From positions 1-5,603 of the forward strand of contig JAISAK010000073.1 in the NCBI GenBank assembly GCA_031266695.1: DNA of 5,603 nt. Reading direction: 5' to 3'. The notes under the pieces were generated by a model that did not search any database, was not told the DNA's origin, and saw nothing but the letters and a program-made list of their open reading frames with translations. This DNA is from Treponema sp. (GTDB lineage Bacteria > Spirochaetota > Spirochaetia > Treponematales > Breznakiellaceae). A program made the position numbers and the translations under genes. The first letter of the stretch is position 1; the number at the start of each line of letters is the position of its first letter. Below are positions 1 through 5,603 of this stretch, one piece after another.

Positions 1-2
1 TA

Positions 3-587
3 TACGAAATACTCGTCTCAAAGGATATACCGGTCAATATAATGGAACCGATACGGGGAGGAACCCTGGCAAAGCTTTGTGACGATTCCCTCAGGATATT
101 CCGCGAAGCCGACCCCAAAGCAAGCCCCGCTTCCTGGGCCCTTCGTTATGCGGCATCCCTCCCCCGGGTGCAGGTTGTGTTAAGCGGTATGTCCAGCCTG
201 GATCAGGTCAAAGACAATGTCAGCGTTATGAGCCCCCTCCGGCCCCTTTCGGCGGAAGATTACCAGGTTATCGAAAAAGCCCTGGCCGCATACCGCAGAT
301 CCGCCTCCGTACCCTGTACAAGCTGCCGTTACTGCATGGATTGTCCCCAGGGCGTCGAGATCCCCAAAAACCTGGCCGTTTACAACAATTACAAGACGGC
401 TCTGGCCAACAAGCATCCTATGGCGGGTTTCCTTTTTCTGTCGGAATATCAGCTTCAAAGCGAAAAAGAGCGGGCTTCCTCCTGTGCGGCCTGCGGCCAG
501 TGCGAAAGCCGCTGCCCCCAGCACATTGACATATCCCACTGGATGGAGGTCATCGGAAAGCTGCACGGCCAGTTAAAGAGCGCGTAA
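3..587 (+). CDS. Aldo/keto reductase with C-terminal 4Fe-4S ferredoxin-like domain (5' truncated)
   Basis: This is the last 194 codons of an aldo/keto reductase of the iron-sulfur-tailed type (COG1453-like). The frame is open from base 3, and the ATG at 42 is internal because the residues before it already belong to the barrel strand leading into EPIRGG (residues 15-20 of the visible part), a family hallmark. The VLSGMSS segment followed by DQVKDN (about 59-72) matches the C-terminal cofactor-binding region. Two cysteine clusters follow: CxxCxxCxxCP at 105-115 and CxxCxxCxxxCP at 161-172, suited to binding one or two 4Fe-4S clusters. The catalytic Asp-Tyr-Lys-His residues of the family lie in the missing N-terminal half, so activity cannot be judged. 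The expected role is an NAD(P)H- or ferredoxin-linked cytosolic carbonyl redox enzyme of unknown substrate. It ends TAA 29 bases before the next gene's preferred start. Family assignment is firm; substrate is unknown. Confidence 0.93.
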   Translation, partial: YEILVSKDIPVNIMEPIRGGTLAKLCDDSLRIFREADPKASPASWALRYAASLPRVQVVLSGMSSLDQVKDNVSVMSPLRPLSAEDYQVIEKALAAYRRSASVPCTSCRYCMDCPQGVEIPKNLAVYNNYKTALANKHPMAGFLFLSEYQLQSEKERASSCAACGQCESRCPQHIDISHWMEVIGKLHGQLKSA

Positions 588-603
588 ATGGCGCGGAGTT
601 GTC

Positions 604-607
604 GGAG
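604..607 (+). promoter_or_regulatory. Ribosome binding site of the AddB-like gene
   Basis: GGAG lies 9 bases upstream of the ATG at 617, a normal spacing. The competing TTG at 599 has a GGAG (595-598) directly abutting it with no spacer, which is too close to work well. This decides in favour of the ATG at 617. Confidence 0.55.
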
Positions 608-616
608 CGGGGGTCT

Positions 617-3600
617 ATGGCCGCGCATAACGGGGGTTTAAATTCCGTCGAGGCCCTTCTCCTGAAAAACGCCGACGATCCCGAAGCCCTGTTCGTTTTC
701 CCTACCGATGTGGCGGCCTCCGGCTGGGCGGATCACCTGCTGCGCATCAGGGGCGGCGGCACGGCGGCCATGGAAAAATTTATCGCCTGGGATACCTTTA
801 AGCGGAATTCCATCCGATCCCGCGTGCAGGACAAAAAAAGCGTCCCTTCCGTTATGCGCAAAATATTTGCCTCCTGCCTTATCAGGGAAAACATGGAGCT
901 TTGCGGGGCGGGCGGAACGCCGCTTTTTACTTCGCTCATAGTAAAGGAATACGCGCAGCAGGCCGCGGGGTTTGCGGACTGGCTTGCCGGCATACTTCCC
1001 CAGCTTGGCCTGTGGCTCAGGGAGGCCGCCGGGATTTCCGCGGCGGGCGTCGGCAAAGAGAGGCCCGCGAAAATCCTTGACGGGACCGACCGGGACCTTT
1101 ACACGCTCGCCCTCCGTTACGGGGAATTTCTTGACGGCCACGGACTCTTTGAACCGGCCTGGGAGACTCCTCCCTTTGACGATACCGGAAAGAAATGCTT
1201 TATCTTTTTCCCCGAGGCCCTTGCCGATTACAGTGAATACCGGGATTTGCTTGAAAAGACGGAGCGGGTTATCCCGGTGCGGCTTTCCGAAACCGGCGCG
1301 GCGGACAAGCCCCGCCATATCTTCTTTTATACCAATTCCCGCAGTGAAATAAGCGAAGCCGCCCTTTATATCCGCGCCCTGCACGAAGAAAAAAAAATCC
1401 CCTGGGATACAATCGCGGTAAGCCTTCCCGATACCGAAAACTACGAACCCTATGTGCTGCGCGAATTTGCCTGCCGGAACATCCCCTTTGTGCGGCGTAC
1501 CGGCAAGCCCCTTGCGTCGTATCCGGCGGGACAATTTTTCAGGGCCCTTGCCGGCTGCGTTTCCCGGGACTTTGCCTTTGACGCCCTTGTCGCGCTGCTT
1601 TCCAACCGGCATCTGCCCTGGAAGGACAGTGAAGACATTCAGCGGCTAATCGACTTCGGAATTAAAAACAACTGCATCGCTTCGTGGTTTGAGGAGGAAG
1701 ACGGCGGACAGCTTGCGGTGAATGTCTGGGAAGAGGCTTTCAGGAATCCCTTCGGCGGTTACGAAAATTCCACGCTTCGGTTTTACAGGGATATGAAAAG
1801 CAAAGCCGGCTCCCTGCGCGGCGCGAATTCCTTTGCGGAGCTCCGCAGGCAATACTTCAATTTTCGTGAACGTTTTTTTGACATGGACGCCTGTCTTCCC
1901 GAAACGGATTTAATCCTTTCCCGCTGCGTTTCCGAATTAATGTCCCTTGCGGAAATTGAAAAAGCCTTTCCGGATGTAAAGGCGCCCGATCCTTTTATGT
2001 TTTTTACGGAGCATCTTCAGGATATTTCTTACCTTGCCCGGCAGCCCTCATCGGGGGTTGCGATCCTTCCGTACCGTACCGCGGCGCCCGCGCCCTTTAC
2101 CTGTCATGTCATCCTTGGCGCAAGCCAAAATAATCTTTCAACGGTCTTCTCCCGGCTCGGTTTTCTTTCCCGCATAAAACGGGAACAGCTCGGCATTGCC
2201 GACGAGGATGTCTCCGAAGCGTACATCAATCTGCACAAGCTGAACTCCGCCATGCCCGCGGTATTCTTCTGCGCGGAACAGGGTTTTTCCGGCTACGCCA
2301 TTCCCCACAGCCGCCTGGGGGCCCCCGCGGAACCGAGGCTGCGTTATGCCAAAGACAATCCGGCCGGAGCGCGGGAAGGCCCTCCCGCCGCGGAAGCCTC
2401 TGCTTTTGCCGGGGATTTGTTCCGCGCGGAAAGCGGCTTTTACCGCGCCCTGCAGCGCGGCGGCGCCGGAGAAACAGCCTTTCCTTCCCGGCTGCATGAA
2501 AGCCAGGCGGCCGGCTTTGAAGCGTGGCGCGGGCGGAGAACCCCCCCGGCGCCGCGGGCCGAAAATAACGCAAAGCCGGGCGGTGGAACGCTGCCGGGAA
2601 AGTTTCGCGCCAATCCGGCCCTGCTGCGGCTTATCAGGGATCGCTTCTGCGGGGGCTCGGCCTTTCCGGGCAAATTCAGCGTGTCCGCCACGTCGCTGGG
2701 CGCCTACTATACCTGCGCCCTCAAATGGCTTTTTGAACGTGTGCTTTGCCTTGAAACCGTTGAGATAGAGGCCGGCCTCGGGCCGGAAAATATGGCGGGA
2801 ACAATATACCATGCCGTGCTGAACCGCTTTTTCACGGAATTGAAAAACAGCGAAACCCTTCTCCCGGTTCCGGCCTTTTCCGCCGGGTCCGCGGGTGAAG
2901 GCTCCTCCCCGGAAAGCGGAACCCTGCCCCCGGCCTATCGCGCGCTGCTGGAGGCAAGCACAAGGGAAGTCTTTGACGCCTTTCCCCGTCTGACGCCGGG
3001 AAAAAGCGCGGAGATGAGCGCCCTTGCGGCGCGGCTTACCCAGGCGGAGGAAAAGTCCGTTTTGCGGCGGCTTGAGAAATGCCTTGCCGCTCTTTTCCCT
3101 TACCTTGCCGGTTTTCGCGTAACGGGAAGCGAGGCAAAATACACGGCGGAGCGGGACGCCTATTACCTTAACGGAACGGTTGATTTGATGCTGGAGGATG
3201 CGCGGGAAGATTCGGATTCCGGGGGAGCCGCCTTTATTGTGGATTTTAAATTGAAAAATATGCCGAAGCGGGCCGAATGTACCGGTAAAACGGAAAAGGG
3301 CCTTACCAATTTTCAGCTTCCCATGTACCTGAGCCTTGCCGAAGAAAACGGGGCCGGGGAAGTACAGGGGGCGTTTTTTTTCAGCATCCTTGACGCCGGA
3401 CCGAGGGTACTTTTCGGCGCCGTAAAAAATCAGGTAACAAAGAGGACAAGTCCCGGCAGGAAAAAAGATATAATCCTGCGGACGGATGATTTATTTGCGG
3501 ATATAATGAACGAATTCAAAACAAAGACCGGACAGTATGTAAGCGAGATCGGGGACGGCAATTTTTCGACCCTTAATTCCGATTACAATACATGCGCCGC

Positions 3601-3685
3601 GTGTTCCTGCCACCGGATATGCCGGACAACCTATAAAATAGACCGGGAAACAGGGCTTCAGGATCGGGAAGATGAAGGAACTTAA
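617..3685 (+). CDS. AddB-like subunit: PD-(D/E)XK nuclease family protein with inactive helicase-like N-terminus
   Basis: A ~1022-residue protein, close to AddB in size, probably the nuclease and scaffold subunit of an AddAB-type double-strand-end processing complex. Numbering is from ATG 617; a TTG at 599 would add six residues. Near the N-terminus the FVFPTDVAASGWAD strand and FIAWDTFK are visible, but no GxxGxGK[ST] Walker A, so this half should not hydrolyse ATP. A helicase-like core follows, with CHVILGASQNN in the middle. The C-terminal nuclease shows the RecB-family motifs: GxxxH (G728-H732), GTVD (G853-D856), VDFK (D876-K878) and QxxxY (Q900-Y904), so the active site looks intact. C700 upstream, with C993, C996 and C1002 (CxxC-x5-C) downstream, matches the AddB iron-sulfur staple; C998 is an extra cysteine in between. 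Ala/Gly/Pro-rich insertions occur at about 568-663 and in the nuclease domain. The stop overlaps the next gene's start by 14 bases. RexB-like proteins are the nearest alternative naming. Confidence 0.9.
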   Translation: MAAHNGGLNSVEALLLKNADDPEALFVFPTDVAASGWADHLLRIRGGGTAAMEKFIAWDTFKRNSIRSRVQDKKSVPSVMRKIFASCLIRENMELCGAGGTPLFTSLIVKEYAQQAAGFADWLAGILPQLGLWLREAAGISAAGVGKERPAKILDGTDRDLYTLALRYGEFLDGHGLFEPAWETPPFDDTGKKCFIFFPEALADYSEYRDLLEKTERVIPVRLSETGAADKPRHIFFYTNSRSEISEAALYIRALHEEKKIPWDTIAVSLPDTENYEPYVLREFACRNIPFVRRTGKPLASYPAGQFFRALAGCVSRDFAFDALVALLSNRHLPWKDSEDIQRLIDFGIKNNCIASWFEEEDGGQLAVNVWEEAFRNPFGGYENSTLRFYRDMKSKAGSLRGANSFAELRRQYFNFRERFFDMDACLPETDLILSRCVSELMSLAEIEKAFPDVKAPDPFMFFTEHLQDISYLARQPSSGVAILPYRTAAPAPFTCHVILGASQNNLSTVFSRLGFLSRIKREQLGIADEDVSEAYINLHKLNSAMPAVFFCAEQGFSGYAIPHSRLGAPAEPRLRYAKDNPAGAREGPPAAEASAFAGDLFRAESGFYRALQRGGAGETAFPSRLHESQAAGFEAWRGRRTPPAPRAENNAKPGGGTLPGKFRANPALLRLIRDRFCGGSAFPGKFSVSATSLGAYYTCALKWLFERVLCLETVEIEAGLGPENMAGTIYHAVLNRFFTELKNSETLLPVPAFSAGSAGEGSSPESGTLPPAYRALLEASTREVFDAFPRLTPGKSAEMSALAARLTQAEEKSVLRRLEKCLAALFPYLAGFRVTGSEAKYTAERDAYYLNGTVDLMLEDAREDSDSGGAAFIVDFKLKNMPKRAECTGKTEKGLTNFQLPMYLSLAEENGAGEVQGAFFFSILDAGPRVLFGAVKNQVTKRTSPGRKKDIILRTDDLFADIMNEFKTKTGQYVSEIGDGNFSTLNSDYNTCAACSCHRICRTTYKIDRETGLQDREDEGT
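2318..2605 (+). other. Low-complexity Ala/Gly/Pro/Arg-rich insertion inside the AddB-like protein
   Basis: Residues about 568-663 connect the helicase-like core to the nuclease domain. They are rich in Ala, Gly, Pro and Arg, with short islands that look more structured (around ESGFYRAL and SQAAGFEAW). The stretch is visibly more GC-rich than its flanks and gives several antisense shadow frames. I infer an extended inter-domain linker, not a separate domain. Confidence 0.5.
2863..2939 (+). other. Ser/Gly/Pro-rich loop within the nuclease domain
   Basis: Between the GxxxH motif (H732) and the GTVD motif, the AddB-like protein contains a short Pro/Ser/Gly/Ala/Glu-rich run just before PPAYRALLEA. 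It lacks hydrophobic periodicity and probably forms a surface loop. The nuclease motifs on both sides remain in frame, so it is an insertion and not a disruption. Confidence 0.4.
3660..3663 (+). promoter_or_regulatory. Ribosome binding site of the AddA-like gene
   Basis: AGGA sits 8 bases upstream of the ATG at 3672 and lies inside the end of the AddB-like reading frame. A second purine run, GGGAAG, is directly next to the start codon. Together with the 14-base overlap this supports coupled translation of the two subunits. Confidence 0.5.
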
Positions 3686-5603
3686 CGAAGAGCAGCGGAG
3701 AGCCGCGTACTGTGATAAAAACGCGGTAATCGCCGCGGGGGCCGGTTCCGGCAAAACCCTGGTGCTGGCAAGGCGCTTTGCGTGGCTCATAACGGACAGG
3801 AATTTCAGGGTCGATGAAATTCTTACGCTCACCTTTACCCGGAAAGCCGCCGCCCAGATGTACCGGCGTATTTACGAAACGTTAGGCGAAATAGCATCCG
3901 GGGATTCCGGCCCCCGGAAAGAAAGGGCAAGGCGGGCCCTGGATGACTTTGTTCACGCCCGCATACAAACGCTGGATTCCTACAGCGCCGCCCTGGTCAG
4001 GCAGGCGGCCCCCCGCTACGGAGTCAGCCCCGATTTTTCCATTGACGAGGATCGCTGCCGCGGCATAGCCCTTGAAGAATCCTTTCCTTTCCTTATTGCC
4101 CATCGTCATCATCCGGCGGTCGAGCGGCTCTATCTGAAAAAAAGACCGGAAAAAATAGCGGAGGAAATTTTTGCCGAAACGCTGTTCAAATACAGCCCTA
4201 TTGATGAAAAGCCCGGCCTGACGGGGAATGTAATCAGGCAGTTTGATTTTATCTGCGGCGAAGAATGGGAAAGCCAGATTAAAAAAATCCGGGATGTTCT
4301 AAACCACATATCCGGCTGCATCAACGAAGACAGGGAGCTGCTTCCGGATCTTGTCCCGCTGGCGGCCCAATACGAATCGGGACGGATAAAAGCGCCGGAT
4401 AAAAGCGATCTTCGCGCGTATTTTGATTCGCTGCTTGCCCCTGCGGCGGCATCCGCCCGGAAGGACTCCGGGGATTCCAAAAACCGGGACCGCATCGCCG
4501 AAGCCGAAGCTCATCCGGTTTACGGCCTCATACTTGGCTTCCTTGAATTTATGTCGAGCCTGATCCGGCTTAACCTGCAGAAAGGCAGAAGAAGCGATAA
4601 CCCGGTAAAAGAATCAATCAAGTTTATCCGGGAAGAACTTTTCGGCGAATTTTCCTCCCTGGCCGTGTTTTGTATGCAGGCGGGCCTTATCCTTTCCTTC
4701 ATGTCCCTTTTGGAGACCCTGCAGCGGCGTTACCTGGACAGAAAACGGACGGAGGGGGTGCTGACTTACGACGACGCGGCCCGCTTGTCCCGCGCTATTC
4801 TGCGGGATCAGAAGGATATCAGAAAAAGCGAAAAGGCCGCCTTCAAAGCGATTATGATCGACGAGTTTCAGGACAACAACGAAATGCAGAAGGAGCTTCT
4901 TTTTCTGCTGGCGGAAAAAACGGAAGAAGAATGTGACGGCATTCCCCCGCCGGAGAATCTTGTACCGGGAAAACTCTTTTTTGTCGGTGATGAAAAACAG
5001 TCCATCTACAGGTTCCGCGGCGCCGATGTTTCGGTTTTCCGCGGATTAAAGGAAGGGCTGGGCGGCGCGGATCTTCCCCTGCGAAACAATTACCGTTCCT
5101 CGCCGGAATTGATAGGCTCCTTTAACGCGCTTTTCGGCGGCAGCGATTTCGATCCGCGGGGGGAGAAGGCCCCGGGGGAATACCCCTCGATCTTTGCCGC
5201 CGCGCCTCCGGCCGCGCCGCTCTCAGGCGGCGCCGTTTCCCACGGCGGCGGGGCGCTGCCGCCCTTTGAGGCTTCCTATACGCCGCTGCGGGCGGTGAAG
5301 GAACACGAAGGCTCCCTCACCGTCTGCATACTCAACAAAAAAGACGGGGAGAAATCCGCCGCGGGCGATGATGACGAAAACGAAACCGGCGGAGACGCCG
5401 AAACGGAAAACGGCGAAAGCGGCGAAGGAAATGAAAACCTCGGCATTGTAGAAAACGAGGCCCGTTTTGTGGCGGAGCGCATAACACAGCTTCTTGAAGA
5501 AAAGGACGGGCAGGGCGGAAACAGGCATGAACCGGGCGATATAGCGGTGCTTTTCAGGGCCCATTCCCATCAGCAGGTATTTGAAAAACATCTGCGGCAG
5601 CTT
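3672..5603 (+). CDS. AddA/RecB-like UvrD-family ATP-dependent DNA helicase subunit (3' truncated)
   Basis: The frame is open for 644 codons to the right edge with no stop. It is a superfamily 1A helicase, expected to unwind DNA 3'-5' with ATP as the motor of an AddAB-type complex. Visible in order: Q motif LNEEQRRAA (4-12), Walker A AGAGSGKT (22-29, Lys28), motif Ia LTFTRKAAAQM (53-63), Ib-like ARIQTLDSYS (about 96-105), LTYDDAARL ahead of motif II, motif II IDEFQD (396-401, with D397 and E398), motif III GDEKQSIYRFRGAD (439-452), and motif IV NYRS (473-476). Domain 2 resumes with DIAVLFR near the edge. Residues 105-380 are the 1B-type insertion, poorly conserved. Two low-complexity inserts (about 509-531 and 566-589) follow motif IV. 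Motifs V and VI and any C-terminal nuclease domain lie beyond the window, so AddA versus a nuclease-less helicase cannot be settled. The start is fixed by the Q motif and an AGGA site. It overlaps the AddB-like gene by 14 bases. Confidence 0.92.
   Translation, partial: MKELNEEQRRAAYCDKNAVIAAGAGSGKTLVLARRFAWLITDRNFRVDEILTLTFTRKAAAQMYRRIYETLGEIASGDSGPRKERARRALDDFVHARIQTLDSYSAALVRQAAPRYGVSPDFSIDEDRCRGIALEESFPFLIAHRHHPAVERLYLKKRPEKIAEEIFAETLFKYSPIDEKPGLTGNVIRQFDFICGEEWESQIKKIRDVLNHISGCINEDRELLPDLVPLAAQYESGRIKAPDKSDLRAYFDSLLAPAAASARKDSGDSKNRDRIAEAEAHPVYGLILGFLEFMSSLIRLNLQKGRRSDNPVKESIKFIREELFGEFSSLAVFCMQAGLILSFMSLLETLQRRYLDRKRTEGVLTYDDAARLSRAILRDQKDIRKSEKAAFKAIMIDEFQDNNEMQKELLFLLAEKTEEECDGIPPPENLVPGKLFFVGDEKQSIYRFRGADVSVFRGLKEGLGGADLPLRNNYRSSPELIGSFNALFGGSDFDPRGEKAPGEYPSIFAAAPPAAPLSGGAVSHGGGALPPFEASYTPLRAVKEHEGSLTVCILNKKDGEKSAAGDDDENETGGDAETENGESGEGNENLGIVENEARFVAERITQLLEEKDGQGGNRHEPGDIAVLFRAHSHQQVFEKHLRQL
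5196..5264 (+). other. Ala/Pro/Gly-rich insert in the helicase subunit
   Basis: Residues about 509-531 of the helicase are almost entirely Ala, Pro, Gly and Ser, with two His. They fall after motif IV, where AddA/RecB-type proteins have variable loops. The composition suggests a flexible linker; no function can be read from it. Confidence 0.4.
5367..5438 (+). other. Acidic low-complexity linker in the helicase subunit
   Basis: Residues 566-589 contain 11 Asp/Glu and 4 Asn among 24 residues and no Lys or Arg; the rest is Gly, Ala, Ser and Thr. The coding DNA is correspondingly rich in GAA, AAC and GGC codons. It separates the strand SLTVCILN from the helix ENEARFVAERI that resumes the helicase fold, so it is most likely a disordered surface loop. 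Confidence 0.5.

Noticed and set aside
526..553. Possible promoter with a perfect TTGACA at 526-531
   Set aside because: It lies in the coding sequence of the reductase tail, and no good -10 hexamer is found 16-18 bases downstream (best match about three of six). The TTGACA encodes the IDI part of the cysteine-cluster region.
42..587. Reductase gene starting at the ATG at 42
   Set aside because: The frame is open to the left edge, and the residues before this Met match the aldo/keto reductase barrel leading into EPIRGG, so the Met is internal and the gene is truncated by the window.
588..616. Terminator or regulatory RNA between the reductase and the AddB-like gene
   Set aside because: The gap is only 29 bases, with no inverted repeat and no T-run; it holds only the ribosome binding site.
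638..1612. A 324-codon open frame on the - strand inside the AddB-like gene
   Set aside because: It is antisense to a gene with clear family motifs, its product is basic, Gly/Arg/Lys-rich and unlike a known fold, and it is explained by the codon bias of the + strand gene. The same applies to the - strand frames at 2138-2812 and 5223-5591.
2346..2768. A 140-codon + strand frame in another register within the AddB-like gene
   Set aside because: It is Pro/Arg/Ala-rich, lies in the GC-rich linker and nuclease region, and has no recognisable motif or separate ribosome binding site that I could see.
599..5603. A new anti-phage defence system made of a nuclease and a helicase
   Set aside because: The nuclease-helicase pair is better explained as AddAB/RexAB-type recombination machinery: RecB-type nuclease motifs, iron-staple cysteines and gene order addB-addA. 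No other defence or mobility genes are in the window.

Overview
The window holds three co-oriented protein-coding genes on the + strand with almost no intergenic DNA. The first and last genes are cut by the window edges. I saw no tRNA, rRNA, CRISPR array, insertion sequence or integrase, and no gene-free stretch longer than about 30 bases.

Layout. (1) From the left edge to 587 is the C-terminal half of an aldo/keto reductase with a ferredoxin-like tail that carries two cysteine clusters. (2) From 617 (possibly 599) to 3685 is a complete ~1022-residue AddB-like subunit. It has a degenerate helicase-like N-terminal half with no Walker A motif, and a C-terminal RecB-family PD-(D/E)XK nuclease domain framed by cysteines in the spacing of the AddB iron-sulfur 'staple'. 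(3) From 3672 past the right edge is an AddA/RecB-like superfamily 1 (UvrD/Rep) helicase. Its motifs I, Ia, Ib, II, III and IV are visible and the C-terminal part lies outside the window. Genes 2 and 3 overlap by 14 bases, which suggests translational coupling and a two-subunit complex.

How they work together. The helicase subunit should supply ATP-driven unwinding. The AddB-like subunit should supply a nuclease active site and a scaffold, together forming an AddAB/RexAB-type machine that processes double-strand DNA ends for homologous recombination and degrades foreign linear DNA. The reductase looks metabolically unrelated and may simply share a transcript.

Organism. The DNA looks moderately GC-rich by eye, with GC-rich third positions that produce long antisense shadow frames. 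The Walker-less AddB-like protein next to a UvrD-type helicase, and the ferredoxin-tailed reductase, fit an anaerobic bacterium. My best guess is a spirochaete of the Treponema type, but this is recollection of family style, not a database match, and confidence is low.

Overall this looks like a chromosomal housekeeping region. I do not see convincing evidence of a new defence or mobile system. The points most worth a second look are the Walker-less AddB with an intact nuclease and iron staple, the low-complexity insertions in both subunits, and the ambiguous start of the AddB-like gene.
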